This document shows positions 50,641 through 62,900 of a stretch of DNA of 64,000 nucleotides, piece after piece. This DNA comes from Harmothoe impar (Eukaryota > Annelida > Polychaeta > Phyllodocida > Polynoidae). Position 1 is the first letter of the stretch, and each line of letters starts with the position of its first letter. A program made the position numbers and the translations under genes. The notes under the pieces were generated by a model. That model did no database searches. It was not told the origin of the DNA and saw only the letters and a program-made list of their open reading frames with translations. Location of the stretch: positions 35,426,025 to 35,490,024 of the forward strand of contig OX381714.1 in assembly GCA_947462335.1 (NCBI GenBank). The letters are read 5' to 3'.

Positions 50641-51540
50641 TTTAAAGATGGGCTGACACTGACACAGCATTATGCAGCACTTGAAGTAGCTACCCCAATT
50701 GGTGGTGCTTATCAGTTGGACGTGTTGCCCTACTGATTACACACCCACACATGGGCTGTTTTTTACTCAATGGACGGGGGTACCCCCTTCCTATTTTCTT
50801 TATTTTGAGTCCCCATCATATATCATAATCACTCAGTTATGCATCAGCCAGTTAGGAAACGAGTTAAGCTACAACCCAGTACCCGTCATTTTTGAATAGG
50901 AAAACCAAGGCCTAACTTGTGATTGTTAAGATTATTTTTTTCTATAATTCTTCAAAGTATTCAGAGTATTTGCCCCGCGCAAAATATCTACGATATACAT
51001 ATGAAATGTTTCCCAAGTTTGGTTTAAGAGCCGCGGATTTCCACATTTGTGAATGTATGTTTAATCATTTTGTGTGACTGTGCCCCTCAGGGGGATGCGT
51101 AAATTGGGGGGTAAGGGTTCATAAAATGTGCCCTAAATGGTTGAATTTTGATATTCTGGTCATGGGGCTTGTCCTGCAAATGCGCAACATATGCATGCAT
51201 ATGCATACCAAATTGCATAACTATATGATGCCTAGAAAAAAAGTTATGACAATGTTTCTGCCTTGCATACTGTGCGTAAATGATGTGTATTGGGCAGGTA
51301 CCACTGACCACTGACCGGACATATGAGGGTGCTTCCCGGGAGGTAGGTGGAGGGGGGGGGGGGTAAAAAGCTGTGAAAACTGCATGGCCAGGGCATTCTT
51401 GACACCTATTGTGTAGGGGGTCCGTCTAAACACGAGTTCTCTATGGGAAATTTTTCCAATAAATGCCCCTGTTATTTGATGAATAAAGTCGAATTATGTT
51501 GGTTCTAGACATGGTACACTATTACAATATGATATATTAT
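50641..51540. other. Junction between units 1 and 2; nothing recognised
   Basis: AT-rich sequence with a short poly-G near 51,352-51,363. No coding signal and no match to the array found. Confidence 0.45.
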
Positions 51541-54500
51541 CAATTCCTCTGTGGTGATGCTACTTGAAGAGTCTACGCCAACAGCATCGGCAGCAGGTTA
51601 AGTATGCGCATCTCCCTCTGCCACAGTGTGCAGCAATGGGTGTCTAATCCTTTCATGTCCTATTGATTTCAGTGAGCAATAGACCTACCAAACACGCACT
51701 GACAAACTAGAAAAGAAGTCAGCCATGGCCATTGACAAGAGGCTTATGAAACCAGGAAGACTTAAGAAACTAGGAAGATACTAAATGAATAGCTGATACC
51801 TTTAATACTGGAGGTAGACTTTGTTGAGGAAAATCCTAGCTACCCTCCTGCAACAATGCACCCCTTGCAAATTTCGACAAATCCTGCTAAAATACAACAT
51901 GCCATCTTTATAGTTTTATTCACAACCATAACACCCATCCCTACCTTGATTTAGTGACCCCATGGATACTCATCTGTCTAAGCCGATACCCACCCAGCTG
52001 GTGATTTGCTGTTTTTATGCTAAGAAAGTCAAGCCTGATGTATAGTGTCATTCATCTCTGTAGACCCTCTAGTCATATGCAGAAACAGTTCAGTACTGTA
52101 GGAAACTACTTCAACCAAGGGTACCATAACAATTTATGTGAACACGTTTACTTCCTTTAGCACCTGTAAAAGTTGTCTCTGGTGTCTTGTAAATGGAAGG
52201 TCAAATCTGGCTGTAGCCCAATACAACAGTGTCGGACTGTACCAGTTACAGTATTTTTCTAAATGTCTTATTCTAGACGAGGTCATTTACAATGCTGCAT
52301 GCACTATGTCAATAATGTCATTTAGGTTGGGATCTTGCAGTATGTTGTTGTTAATATTGCAATCAATGTATCTATTTAAATCCTTTTGGGACTGAAAGGA
52401 AATAGTATGTGGCATGATTTGCAAATAGGGCTCTTGTCCTGATTCCCAGTACATCTCATATAATCTGTGAGGAGGTGATCTGCTTTGTGGGACCTTATTT
52501 CAGGGTGCCCTGAGGTCCTTTTTCCCAGTGCTTATCATATTATGTGTCATTGAAGTGAACCTTAAAGCCATACACGGGACTACCATTATGTAAACAGTCA
52601 CTCTTGTGCTTGCAAGACCTTCATGCGTACAACTGAGTTGTCTCCCCGAGTTCAATCATTTTCACATTCATCCAGGAAGGACATTTAAGCCACATGAATC
52701 ATTTAATATTTTATCCTAGGAACCCATTCATATTCACATTCACCCAATGAAAAATTGGAGGTCCAATTCCCACTTCCCAGATAAGCTACCAGTTCTGCTG
52801 GTTATCGTAGAGTACTTAAAACAAACCTCCCCATTCTTTACTCTTCTCTGTGGTAGCCTCGTAGGCCTCTCTACATCATCTAAACCAGAGTGTTGTTATC
52901 TTATCACTTCATGGAGCAATTTTCTTATCATTGACACTGATTCATTGTACCATTAGTTTGTGCCAATATTCCAGACGCTGCCCATGACTCAAAATGTGAA
53001 TCCACCATGTGTTAGTAAGTGGTAAAGAGAGGCAAGGACAAGGTAAATTGAATGCTTCTACAGATGTTATTGTCTCATATAGTACTGCATGTATTGTGAG
53101 CTGTTCAATAGGTATCTTTGCAGCGAACCTATTGTTTCTTCTGTCTGCCATTTCCTTGGTTGCTTGGTATGTTTAATGATATCAATAGTAGTACTTTTAC
53201 AGCAAGAGTTTAAGCCCACTTTTATTTTAATGGCATGCCAACCTCTACTGTCATTATTTTATTGGATTGCCTCCAGAAACACATTTATATGCCTATTCAA
53301 CTGACTTTGTATGCTTGCAACTTTTAGATTGACTACTAGAGCTGTTAAAATGGTCTTATATCACCTGCCTAAGGTACACCTGCCACCCATGTGTATAGGG
53401 TGCATCAAAATGATGCATTTCTTCCCATGCGGAATAGATTATGTTGAATATAGCCTTGTAAGTCAAGTCTTATTCCATTGAAGTCAGTTAGTCGAGAGAA
53501 AAATATTACCAGCATACTAACTTCTTGCATCCCACTACCAGCTGTCCTGCCATGGCTCCCAGGGTTAGTAACTAGACCAGTCACTATGACTCACGAGGTG
53601 GCACACCAGTAGTCTCTCTTCCCTTAACAGTACATCAGTATGCTCATAATATATGATGATTGCTTTGCAAAAGGACAAATAGACCAAATAATCAATATCA
53701 CAAGCTACACCTCATGGGATGAGAGTGAATAGAATAGATAGAGAAGGAGGATTTCTTCTAATCATCCAACTAACTGTGTGATTTTACTATTGTTCTTAAC
53801 GTGTCATTATTCTTAAGTCTTCCGACATTGGGGATTTCATCAAAAATAACAGATTCCTCAGGACATAGTAATAAGTATATATCTATTTTGTTTTTCTTTT
53901 AAAACAATGTTGATATGTCAAGTTATCAAAATCAATTTGGGAATAGTTGTGTACAGGTAAGGGAACGGGTACTCCAAGAAAAAAATTAACTTTAGAACTA
54001 ATTCCGCGTGGATTCCCCTTTCTGCTTGCCTGCTCACACTTTCTGAGTATTACATTCTCTAGTCTGTAGACCGCTTCAAGCACCACCAAGACAAATTCTC
54101 ATGGATTCACCTGGTAGGTTTGGGTAATTCATAGTATTCACACGGTGTGTAAAGGGGGATGTATAATACCGCCAGCGAAAAAGCCCTCACCATATTTGTA
54201 GCTTCAAACATTGACAAGGAAGAACAATTGATGGAAAAAGGCTTCTACCTATTCTACATTATTGATTCAATTATGTGTCTGTCAAGGAGCCACCCTAAGA
54301 GAAATTGGTGCCCATCTTTAGTCTCTCCCAATAAAGATGAGTGTGTAAAATAACACCACATCTAAAAAGAAGAATTCCGGGTCTGTGAGCAACTCAAAGC
54401 GAGCAGGCTTGGATGAGTGTATTCTGATATGCATGGACATCAAGAAATCTTTTCCTTTCCTGTACTCCTTGAACTATTAAATCCCCAAAATCAAATGCTC

Positions 54501-56030
54501 CCTTCTTTAGGGTGAGTTACAACTATAAGTAATAGTACCCTAACAGCTCTTTAGCCTGAGTATCCCAATGAGCCGCCCATGTGGCCCTGCTGAGATATTC
54601 TCAGTGATGGCCCATTATGTGAGCCATTCCCCAGCTATTTTCTAATAACACATATTACGATCTGATTAAAATACGGCAACTGTACATGTATGTAGCTATG
54701 GTCTAGGCACATTTGGCATGTTACTAGTTTCACCTTCTGTATCTCAATATTGTATGCAGTCACATATCAAACTGGCCTAATAACCATTATTATCATTAAC
54801 CTCGTCCTCCTGCATGCTGTTCTACATTTCTAGGAGCTTTTAACGACAGCAATTATATTCACATCTGAATGAGTATTTAACATGCTGAACATACCCCAAC
54901 ATTATTGTAATAATCAGTAAATGCCTCCCAGACTGGATAAGCACATGAACTCTCTCCTATTCACACATCCATATATGCCTTAAGCTTTAACATTTTAACT
55001 CGACTGCAATATTCAAATCTTGTATCCAGGATAACTGCGCAGCATATCCAACAGTGTCACATACTAATATTCTGAAACAAAAATAAGCTTTTTGCTCGTC
55101 AAGTATATAAGAAATATAGCAGCAGGGCCTCTTAGACAAGCAATAGCATTGGCTTGCAAGGGAATATATATGCTTGTAGTGAGTTCTGACACTTCTGATT
55201 ACAGACCCCATCAGTTTTGTCAATACACTGTGTGTGGTGATGTGCAAAGCTGAAAGGTGCTCTGACCCTGACAACATGGGAGCTGTGACACTGACAGTAT
55301 ACTCCAGATGTGATAGACATTGGTTTTGACTTTTATTCCCATATGTATACATGCGGTTTCCATACACCTTTCGTCTAGAGGAAGGATAACCAATGGATAT
55401 ATGAGGAATGACAAAGTTAATGACTGATATCCAACCATACAATTTCAATTCTTTTCAATCACAGCCAGCTTCCATAGCATGGATAAACAACTTGTATCAT
55501 GCCAACTATCTGGATTCTTAAATTTAAATCAAATTTGATGTAAGATATCTAATCTGGTTTAATCTTGTGCCAGAAGATTCCTTTTATCATGCTAAATAAC
55601 AGAGGATATAGTACAAACTTAATATGGAAACACCCATGTATCGCAAAACCTTGTGTATAAGCCTAACTCGCATATATTATATAGGATGCCCATTTTCCCT
55701 TTTTTTTTACCCCGGTTATGTTCATTCATTCGGTGTGTGTAAGATATGGTTGAGCCTGTATGGTGCTCTCAAATCAATGAGACAGTGAGAGGATTGGACA
55801 CAGCATGGGTGAACACTGCATGACACCACCGATTAACCTACACCCGATATCACTCACCTTCCCACTGCGCTGCTATCAATATGAAACACTGAAGAAGGGT
55901 ATCACCATGCCGTCAATGCAAATATAATGCATTGGCAAATCTTTAGCTTTGTTGGCCAAGGTGCAGGACCGATGGATTTACCCATGCAATGCATATTGAA
56001 CGCCAATAACCGATTTACATGATTCAGTCC
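51540..56030. repeat. Tandem array, unit 2, with an inverted segment at its left edge
   Basis: Collinear matches: 51,930-52,320 with unit 1 at 47,090-47,480; 52,675-53,050 with 47,835-48,215; 54,075-54,150 with 48,799-48,880; 54,385-54,540 with 49,121-49,320; 55,730-56,020 with 50,285-50,580. The stretch 51,555-51,690 matches 46,670-46,790 only as the inverse complement. Confidence 0.8.
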
Positions 56031-56564
56031 CCCTTTAATTCTTTAGGTGAGGCGGTATCTTTCCTATGTAAATACCCGGACAGCATTGGTCCCTTGGGCC
56101 CATATGTCCTTAACTTGGGCCAGCTGGGTTTGCCCATTTCTGTGTTAGGGTCCTTTTTGTCCAGGGCTAAAAGTGGTAGCACAGGAATACTTCTGTTACA
56201 TAAATACGTTGTAAATATTTCAAAACATGCTGACATCTGATTTACCTCCAGAAATTACCGTCCATTGCACATTTTATGATGTGTATAATGGCAAGACAAA
56301 TACATGTGTGTTCGCTATTATATCATGCAAATTTCGCCCCCCCCCCCATTTTTCTTATTCCCGACCCTAACACCCAATCCCTATCTCATTTGTTAGACTG
56401 GACCCATCATTACACTTATTCCTCTAGACATTCCTCTAGACAATTGCTGCATTTATACTACGGAGGTGAATAGTCTGATGGATAGCTCTAAACCTGCCTT
56501 ATGCCCCAAGGCAATCGACTGAGCAGTTCCGAGATGCTCGCTTGCTCCAGATGAGGACAAAACT

Positions 56565-56870
56565 TTTACCCCCCTGAACATCTACCCCCTGAACTTTTAC
56601 CCACCCCCTCTGGACAGATGCCCATATGGTTGAGTCACATCATGTGGAAGGGTAGATGTCCCCAGAGGTAGACGTCCTAGAGGGTAAAGGTCCAAGGGGG
56701 TTGATGTCCTAGAGGGTAAAAGTCTTTAGTGGGTAAAAGTCCAGGGGGTAGATGTCCAGAGGGGGTAAAGTCCTAGGGGGTAGATGTTCTAGGGGGTAGA
56801 TGTCCAGGGGGGTAAATGACAGGGGATAGATGTCCGGAGGGGGGTAGATGTCCGGGGGGTACTTGTCCTA
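56565..56870 (+). repeat. Minisatellite, ~15-bp GGGGGTAGATGTCC unit
   Basis: About 15 imperfect units alternate GGTAGATGTCC and GGTAAAAGTCC. The AGATGTCC core is also the core of the unrelated 19-bp minisatellite at 6,839. Confidence 0.85.
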
Positions 56871-57579
56871 ATACACTCCCATCTGTCTAACTGGATTCCA
56901 AGTACAGACATTACGACCATATGAATCATGTAAATGCACCAAGAGGCAGCAATGTAATTGGACGTACACACTCCCAGCCCTTCTCGTAAGGGAGCAGTCA
57001 TAGAATGCTATAGTATATGGCATAAACTCCCCACTTATGTTGTTTTGGCTATTTCTGGCCCTTTTCAGGCTTATACCCCTACAGAATAACCAGTTTTGCA
57101 CTAATTTATTCAAATTCTTGGTATATGTGAAAAAACATCCTAATAATTCAGGAAATCTCTATTTTTTGTGTATTGGCCCAATATTTTTCGTTTTCTGGCC
57201 CTCCAAATGCCAAAGGAACCTAAAAACCCCAAAAACGCTAAAAATGACATGTTTTACATGCTTCCCACGTGTACTGAGGCAGTAACAGCTTATTCCTAAT
57301 ATCATTTTCTATTAGGTCTATGGTATAGTCAATTGATTCACGAGGATTTCACCAGATATGTTTCGTATTTTTTTCTCCACAGTCATTTAAGTGTGTTTTG
57401 TGAGCAAAATATTCAAATGTCATTTCAGGTTGATACCTCTATAAAGTAAATAAAGAAGATCCACACAGTCTCTATTGTATCCCAGATTGTGAGGTAACTC
57501 TTGTGTCTTCTGCTGGAAAAAAGAAATTTTGAAAAATATCCAATAATCTTGCCTCCAGGAGCATATGTCTATTGGGATA

Positions 57580-58170
57580 CATATTTTCCGTCACGGAGTC
57601 ACCCGGAATATTCGTCACGGAGTCACCAGCCACCCTGATGAGAATTCAAACCTTCATAAAATTGTTAATACCCAATATATTTAAGTTATCTCTGGTTTTC
57701 CTGTGTCATACCCACTCCCTCTAATGTTCTAATGCAAAAATCCACCATTTTTATGCTCATTTATACAAGAAATAATTTCCATCACGGAGTCACCCGGGTG
57801 ACTCCGTGACGTAAAATAGGTTAATAGGGGTACTTTAGGCCTATACTGTGCAAATTTGGTCTAACCAGATATCATGATGCTTCATATTTCTTAAAGTACA
57901 CATGATCAGGACACTGTAGAGTGAATTTAACCAATAATGGGACCATTTTGAGGAAACTAGGGTAAAGTTGAGAGTATGTAGTTGAAATGTTCATATTTCT
58001 GATAAATGTTCAAAATTCATCGGGCTGTATCTCAAAAACTATTACTCAGAGGATATCCATTCTTGGTATGCTTCAAGATATATGTTGGCCCAGCTTGTGA
58101 ACAAAATTATTAGTTGCTGTGATGTATTTAAAACATAAGGTTCATGATCATGGATTTTTGGTCACGGAGT
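57580..58170. repeat. Cluster of TCACGGAGTCACC motifs including a perfect palindrome
   Basis: The 13-mer occurs near 57,592, 57,613, 57,782 and 58,162. At 57,782-57,809 TCACGGAGTCACCC is followed at once by its exact inverse, a perfect 28-bp palindrome centred on CCCGGG. The motif has no coding meaning that I can see. Confidence 0.8.
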
Positions 58171-58625
58171 CACCTGAAAAAAGGACAATAAACTTCACGA
58201 GGCGATAAAAACTGAACCGCTAGGGTTAGAAATGTATCAAAATGTGTTCCAAGGAGCCAAGATATATACCTTTCAATATACTAAACTTGTTTAAACATAT
58301 TAAGAACTTTCTGATTTGTCCTTCCTCTATCCTAAAACAACATAAGTCAGGAGTTTGAGCCATATATATCCCTTTGCATTCTTTATCTAGTCTGGTCTCT
58401 AGGTCTCTGTGCATCAGCCAGCGCTATTGTCTTGTCATGGAGCTTCATGGAGCTATTATTCTGCCATGAAAACTGCCTAGTACTGAGATATTAGTCCGTG
58501 CCAGGTGCTGCCTAAGATTCAGAATGGTATCCACTATAATTATGTCACACGGAATTATCCTAAATGGATTTAATAATACAGTTAATGTAGCTACCAAAAT
58601 AGCATGTTTTTTTATGCTTCTTAAA

Positions 58626-58836
58626 GTACCGTACCGTCATGTTGTAAGCGCTACAGCCCTTAGAACTTTAAAGGGCTGTTTACCCCTGGTGCTTATACAA
58701 GACAGGCGCTTATTAAAGATCCAATTCAGTGCATAAGAGTTTTTTTTCTCAAGGCTACCATACCCCGGCGCTAATACAAGACCGGCGATTATTCAATACC
58801 CAGCGCTCAAACGCGACGGTATGGTATACCAAGTAT
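58626..58836. mobile_element. MITE with GTACCGTACCGTC-type ends
   Basis: The left end GTACCGTACCGTCATG and the right end inverse GTATACCATACCGTCGCG are followed inward by GCGCT blocks. Internal GGCGCTTATTAAAG and GGCGCTAATACAAGAC are direct repeats. The boundary is good to a few bases only. Confidence 0.6.
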
Positions 58837-59458
58837 TGTAAAGGCTAGGTTTTCTAGTCACCATCTATCCCTCCTAGTATCAATTTAATAGTGTGCCATT
58901 CCCCTGATTAAATTCAAGTGGACTAGAAATTCTCAATCTAGCAGTATTTCTCTTTTACATCAAGAGCATTATGGGGCAAGGTGGATACCTCTCACCGTAC
59001 CGCCATGATGCCCTTTCAGCTTTATCTCAGTGAGTTGAAGGAGTTGTCTCAGGCCAGTTTTATACTCACTCAACTACCTTCAGCATTACAATGTTACATC
59101 GAGAATGTTTGTATACTTGGGATTGTGTGGTATTCATGGTTGTACAATAAGGACTAGCGTGTCTTTTAATTGGTACTGAAAGGGGTCTGTCTAAAGTACA
59201 TCTGCCGTCCATATGTATGGAATGTCTTGTCGACCTTCCCTTCCCCAAGTATGGTATATGTTTTTGGATGTATTATTTATTGGATAAAAGTTTCATCAAC
59301 TTACACAATTTTCCAATGATTTATGACTGCATTTTAGATCTTCTTACGCTTGCCGGTCATAAAGGTCACCCAGTCATAGAGATCACTTGGTCATAGACTT
59401 GTATCGATCTGGTGGGACTTAGCCAGAAGCATCGGTCCACGATGGTGCTGGTACTCAC

Positions 59459-59605
59459 TAAGGGCCATAACCCATTACTCGATTTGGTGGCATTATCGGC
59501 TGATACATTCACAAAATTATACTACAAAGTACTACATTGGGTCTGTTTGGTGAGGATGTATCGGCCGATAGTGTCTCCAAATCGGCTAGTGGGTTATGGC
59601 CCTTA
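59459..59605. mobile_element. 147-bp hairpin element
   Basis: The left arm starts TAAGGGCCATAACCCA, and the right arm is its inverse ending GGGTTATGGCCCTTA. The arms remain complementary for about 47 bases, through CGATTTGG and TATCGGC. Confidence 0.8.
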
Positions 59606-59949
59606 ACTTACATTATTGCAGTATAAGCCCATTGATGATAGCCGGGCTTTTTAGTACTTTATAATATAAACCAGCTTACAGGTGCATCATCAAAGAAGGA
59701 AGCCAGGTGAAATACAGAAAGGCTAGAATCGCATATTAGGGGAGTGGGTAGTATGTGGGGGAAAGGTGGTGAGAACTGGACGTGTGCCCATCTAATTAGG
59801 GATGATACCATGCCACCCAAAGACCATAGTTTAATGCTACCTCCTCACACACTCTATACTTTAGACGGTCGTTGCAGTCTTGGCTCTGGAGTAAATTGTG
59901 GAATATACATTTTCCCCTGGTCATATTGCTCTCATCGATAACTACATGT

Positions 59950-62900
59950 TACAAAGGGTAGGGCTGGAGACCACCCACCTTTAACCAGTGGCCCTCTATT
60001 GATGTTGAACAGGTGAGTAGTGTGTGCTTACCAGCTGGTGGTGCTAAAGTTAAATAAACCTCTCTTACAACTTCCATGCTCTATCGCCTTGAGCATGCTA
60101 CTACTAGGCACAATATAAATGTACACAACTTTTACCACGCTCCCGATTAAGACACATATCCCTTTGCCAGAGATCTTTCGAGAAGTATTTCACTGGGTAC
60201 AATTTCTTGGTGAACTTTTATCCACCTCGCCCAGCCGGATGTTTGACTATCTACTGTGGTGAGCTAGTCACCGAGGTATTTCACATCGGATATATTGGCC
60301 AAGAGGGACGGTAAAGATTCAAATCAAAAGTGCATTTTTGACAAAATTAACTGTACTTGAAAGAACACCCCCCCCCCTAAATTTCCCTATGTGTATCAAC
60401 CCCTCCGACCACTCCCAACGCCAACCTTCATACTTTACACACACAACTGATTCAGCTAATATTACATGCACTCACTATTGAAATTGAAATTGACCTCCCT
60501 GTCCTCTATTTAGCTCCAAGTCCCCCTCCCCCACAACGGTATTATGAATCCCATACCCAACTGATACCCATTTATCCAGTGTATTGCTGTGATCATGCAA
60601 AGGAAGACAATCCTGATTAATGCCGTTATTCATCTCTGTAATGCCTTAGCTCATAATGATACTGAACGGCTCTGGACATCGCTGCTCCAGCCAAGAGGAA
60701 CATAAGCATGCCCCCTCAGTTACCACACATAAAGCCACCATTTGTCAACTTTGGACATAGCGCAATGTGCTACCTATAGGGTCACACTGTACAATGCAGA
60801 GTGGTCTCTTACTTCTTATTCTAGATGTGGTCATTCGGCATCATGCATGTCTACACGTACATTGCCCTTGTGAGGTTAGATTTAAGCCGCAAGAGAATGG
60901 TCTTTTACAATCAGCCTTAAGTTTAAGCTGAAGTACAGTAAAGGCATGTTTAATACTGAACAGATACATGCTGACTCTTCGAGAAACTGGATACTGATCT
61001 TCAAAACCACCTACATGGCTTTCAATATGCCAGCAGTCAGTTGAGTCCACAGGCATCCACTAAGTCCTAAACCTATGGGGGGAGAGCTGTGATATGTAGT
61101 ATATACATGAAGGCCTGCCACCTGGATTTCGGCCATTTTATTTTTATTGTTGTTGTTTGTGGTGTTGCATATGGTGTAAGGGGGCGACTTTACTTCTTCC
61201 ACATATGATAAATACTCAAGCAGAGGTAAATAGATAAATATATTTTTATTTACCTTGTATAAATTGCCTGTATTTATATTAGTCAGATTGATAATTTTCC
61301 TATAAGCCTGAAGCTTAATCACACAGTGCACTGCAGATTGCCCATGTGGAAAGTGCTCTGCAGCTATGTTGACACCCAGATGAAGGGGGACTAACATAAA
61401 ATGTGCTATTATGCACAATGTCATGTAAAATATACATTCATGGGGTCTGCATATGTTTTGTATTTCCATATATATCAAAATGTGGCAATGCATATTATTG
61501 TATCTTACTCCATTTCTGCATATGAGCCCCAACACCCAAGTGTCTAGATGATCGAACCATTTGAGTGTCGGGCCTTTCTATATTTAGAACAACACACCTC
61601 TCCTCCCATAGGCTTAGGACACAGAGTACGCCTGTGGTTGAGTCTGTAAACACATGGTACTTTGGCTGATTAACACATTTCGTATTCATCTAGGAAATCG
61701 AGTAAATCATCTCCCTCAAGGCAAATGGTTTTCAATTTATCCAGAAAAGACATTAAACGCACATAAATCATTTCTAATCCTGCCCTGAGCCTGCATTATA
61801 TTCATCTTGACATTTACACAAGGAGCAACCTAACAACGGATTCATTCACTTCTCCATGATAAGTGATACGTGCTAAAATGGCATAACCTCCTCTGCATTC
61901 CTTAACCGTCTGGATAGGCTAGGCTCTCTGTATGAGTTAAATCAGAGTGTTGTTGTCTTATCACCTCATGGATCAGTTCCCTTGCAAGGACACTGATTAA
62001 TGGCAACATAAGTCTCTGGCAAGAGTTCAGAGGCTGTGCATGAATCACATTTGTAAACCACCATGTGGTAGTATATTCAGTGGGCACGGAGTGAATTCAA
62101 TGTTAACATTGGTTATTAATGTTCAGTTGCTGATTCTAGTTCAGGTAAACGCGTGCTGTCCATCCATCCGCATTACTGGTTTGCTGTGCCATGCAATGAT
62201 TATCTTCAACATGAATATTAATTTAACTTTCCTACTATAATCAGTATTGTGTCTATATCCCCATATTAATACAGGTGGCCACATTTATTTTACTGTAAAC
62301 TACCTACAGAAGTTGACAGTTTAAATTATCGGCTAATCAAGGAGATGGCGGGTTTATACACCTTTTATGCTATGTGTAGAGGGTACCTACACTAGGTTCG
62401 GATAGGGAAATATAAACAGATGTATTTCACTATGAAATGTATACACATGCATCACTCTTTGAAATCGCAACAGTGTTGTAGCAGAGTTTCAGTGCAGCTT
62501 GTAAGCATCATTGGGCTTTAAAATTCCATGGGTCTAGCAGCCATCCGTGTGAAAGTAGAAACAAGGGGCCCAAATTAGCGGTATTAGACTAATCCATCAA
62601 CTTCTGGGTGTTGGCGTTGAATGACCTTCATTACCGTGTTAAATGCAGAACATTCGATACCATCATTCTAATTTTCCCTGTAGGACTAGCTTTTTCTCTT
62701 TTGACATTTGGGCAATGGTTGCTGCTGAATAACCCATTGTTCTATCTTTTTCCACCAACTCTGAGGGTTCCTGCTGTAATGCAAGTTTAATTCAAGGTGC
62801 TTCTAAATTGCTATTAATTTCATAAACAGTTCACGAAGGTAGAAAACCTATCCATGAAGCACACATCTGTCCCAAAATCGACATCATGTATTTTATACCC

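Larger units (their letters stand above)
56330..59340. repeat. Tandem array, unit 3 (most diverged, interrupted)
   Basis: 56,380-56,540 resembles 51,925-52,100, and 58,380-58,540 resembles 52,900-53,010, with CATGGAGC then GTGCCA and GATTCAGAAT/ACTCAAAATG. 59,175-59,230 resembles 53,370-53,410. Between them lie a minisatellite, the tandem GGAGTCACC cluster and a MITE. Confidence 0.6.

Noticed and set aside
61011..61535. 174-codon minus frame
   Set aside because: It has mixed composition with an Asn run and no motif. It sits in a tandem unit whose other copies do not keep the frame, so it is most likely chance.
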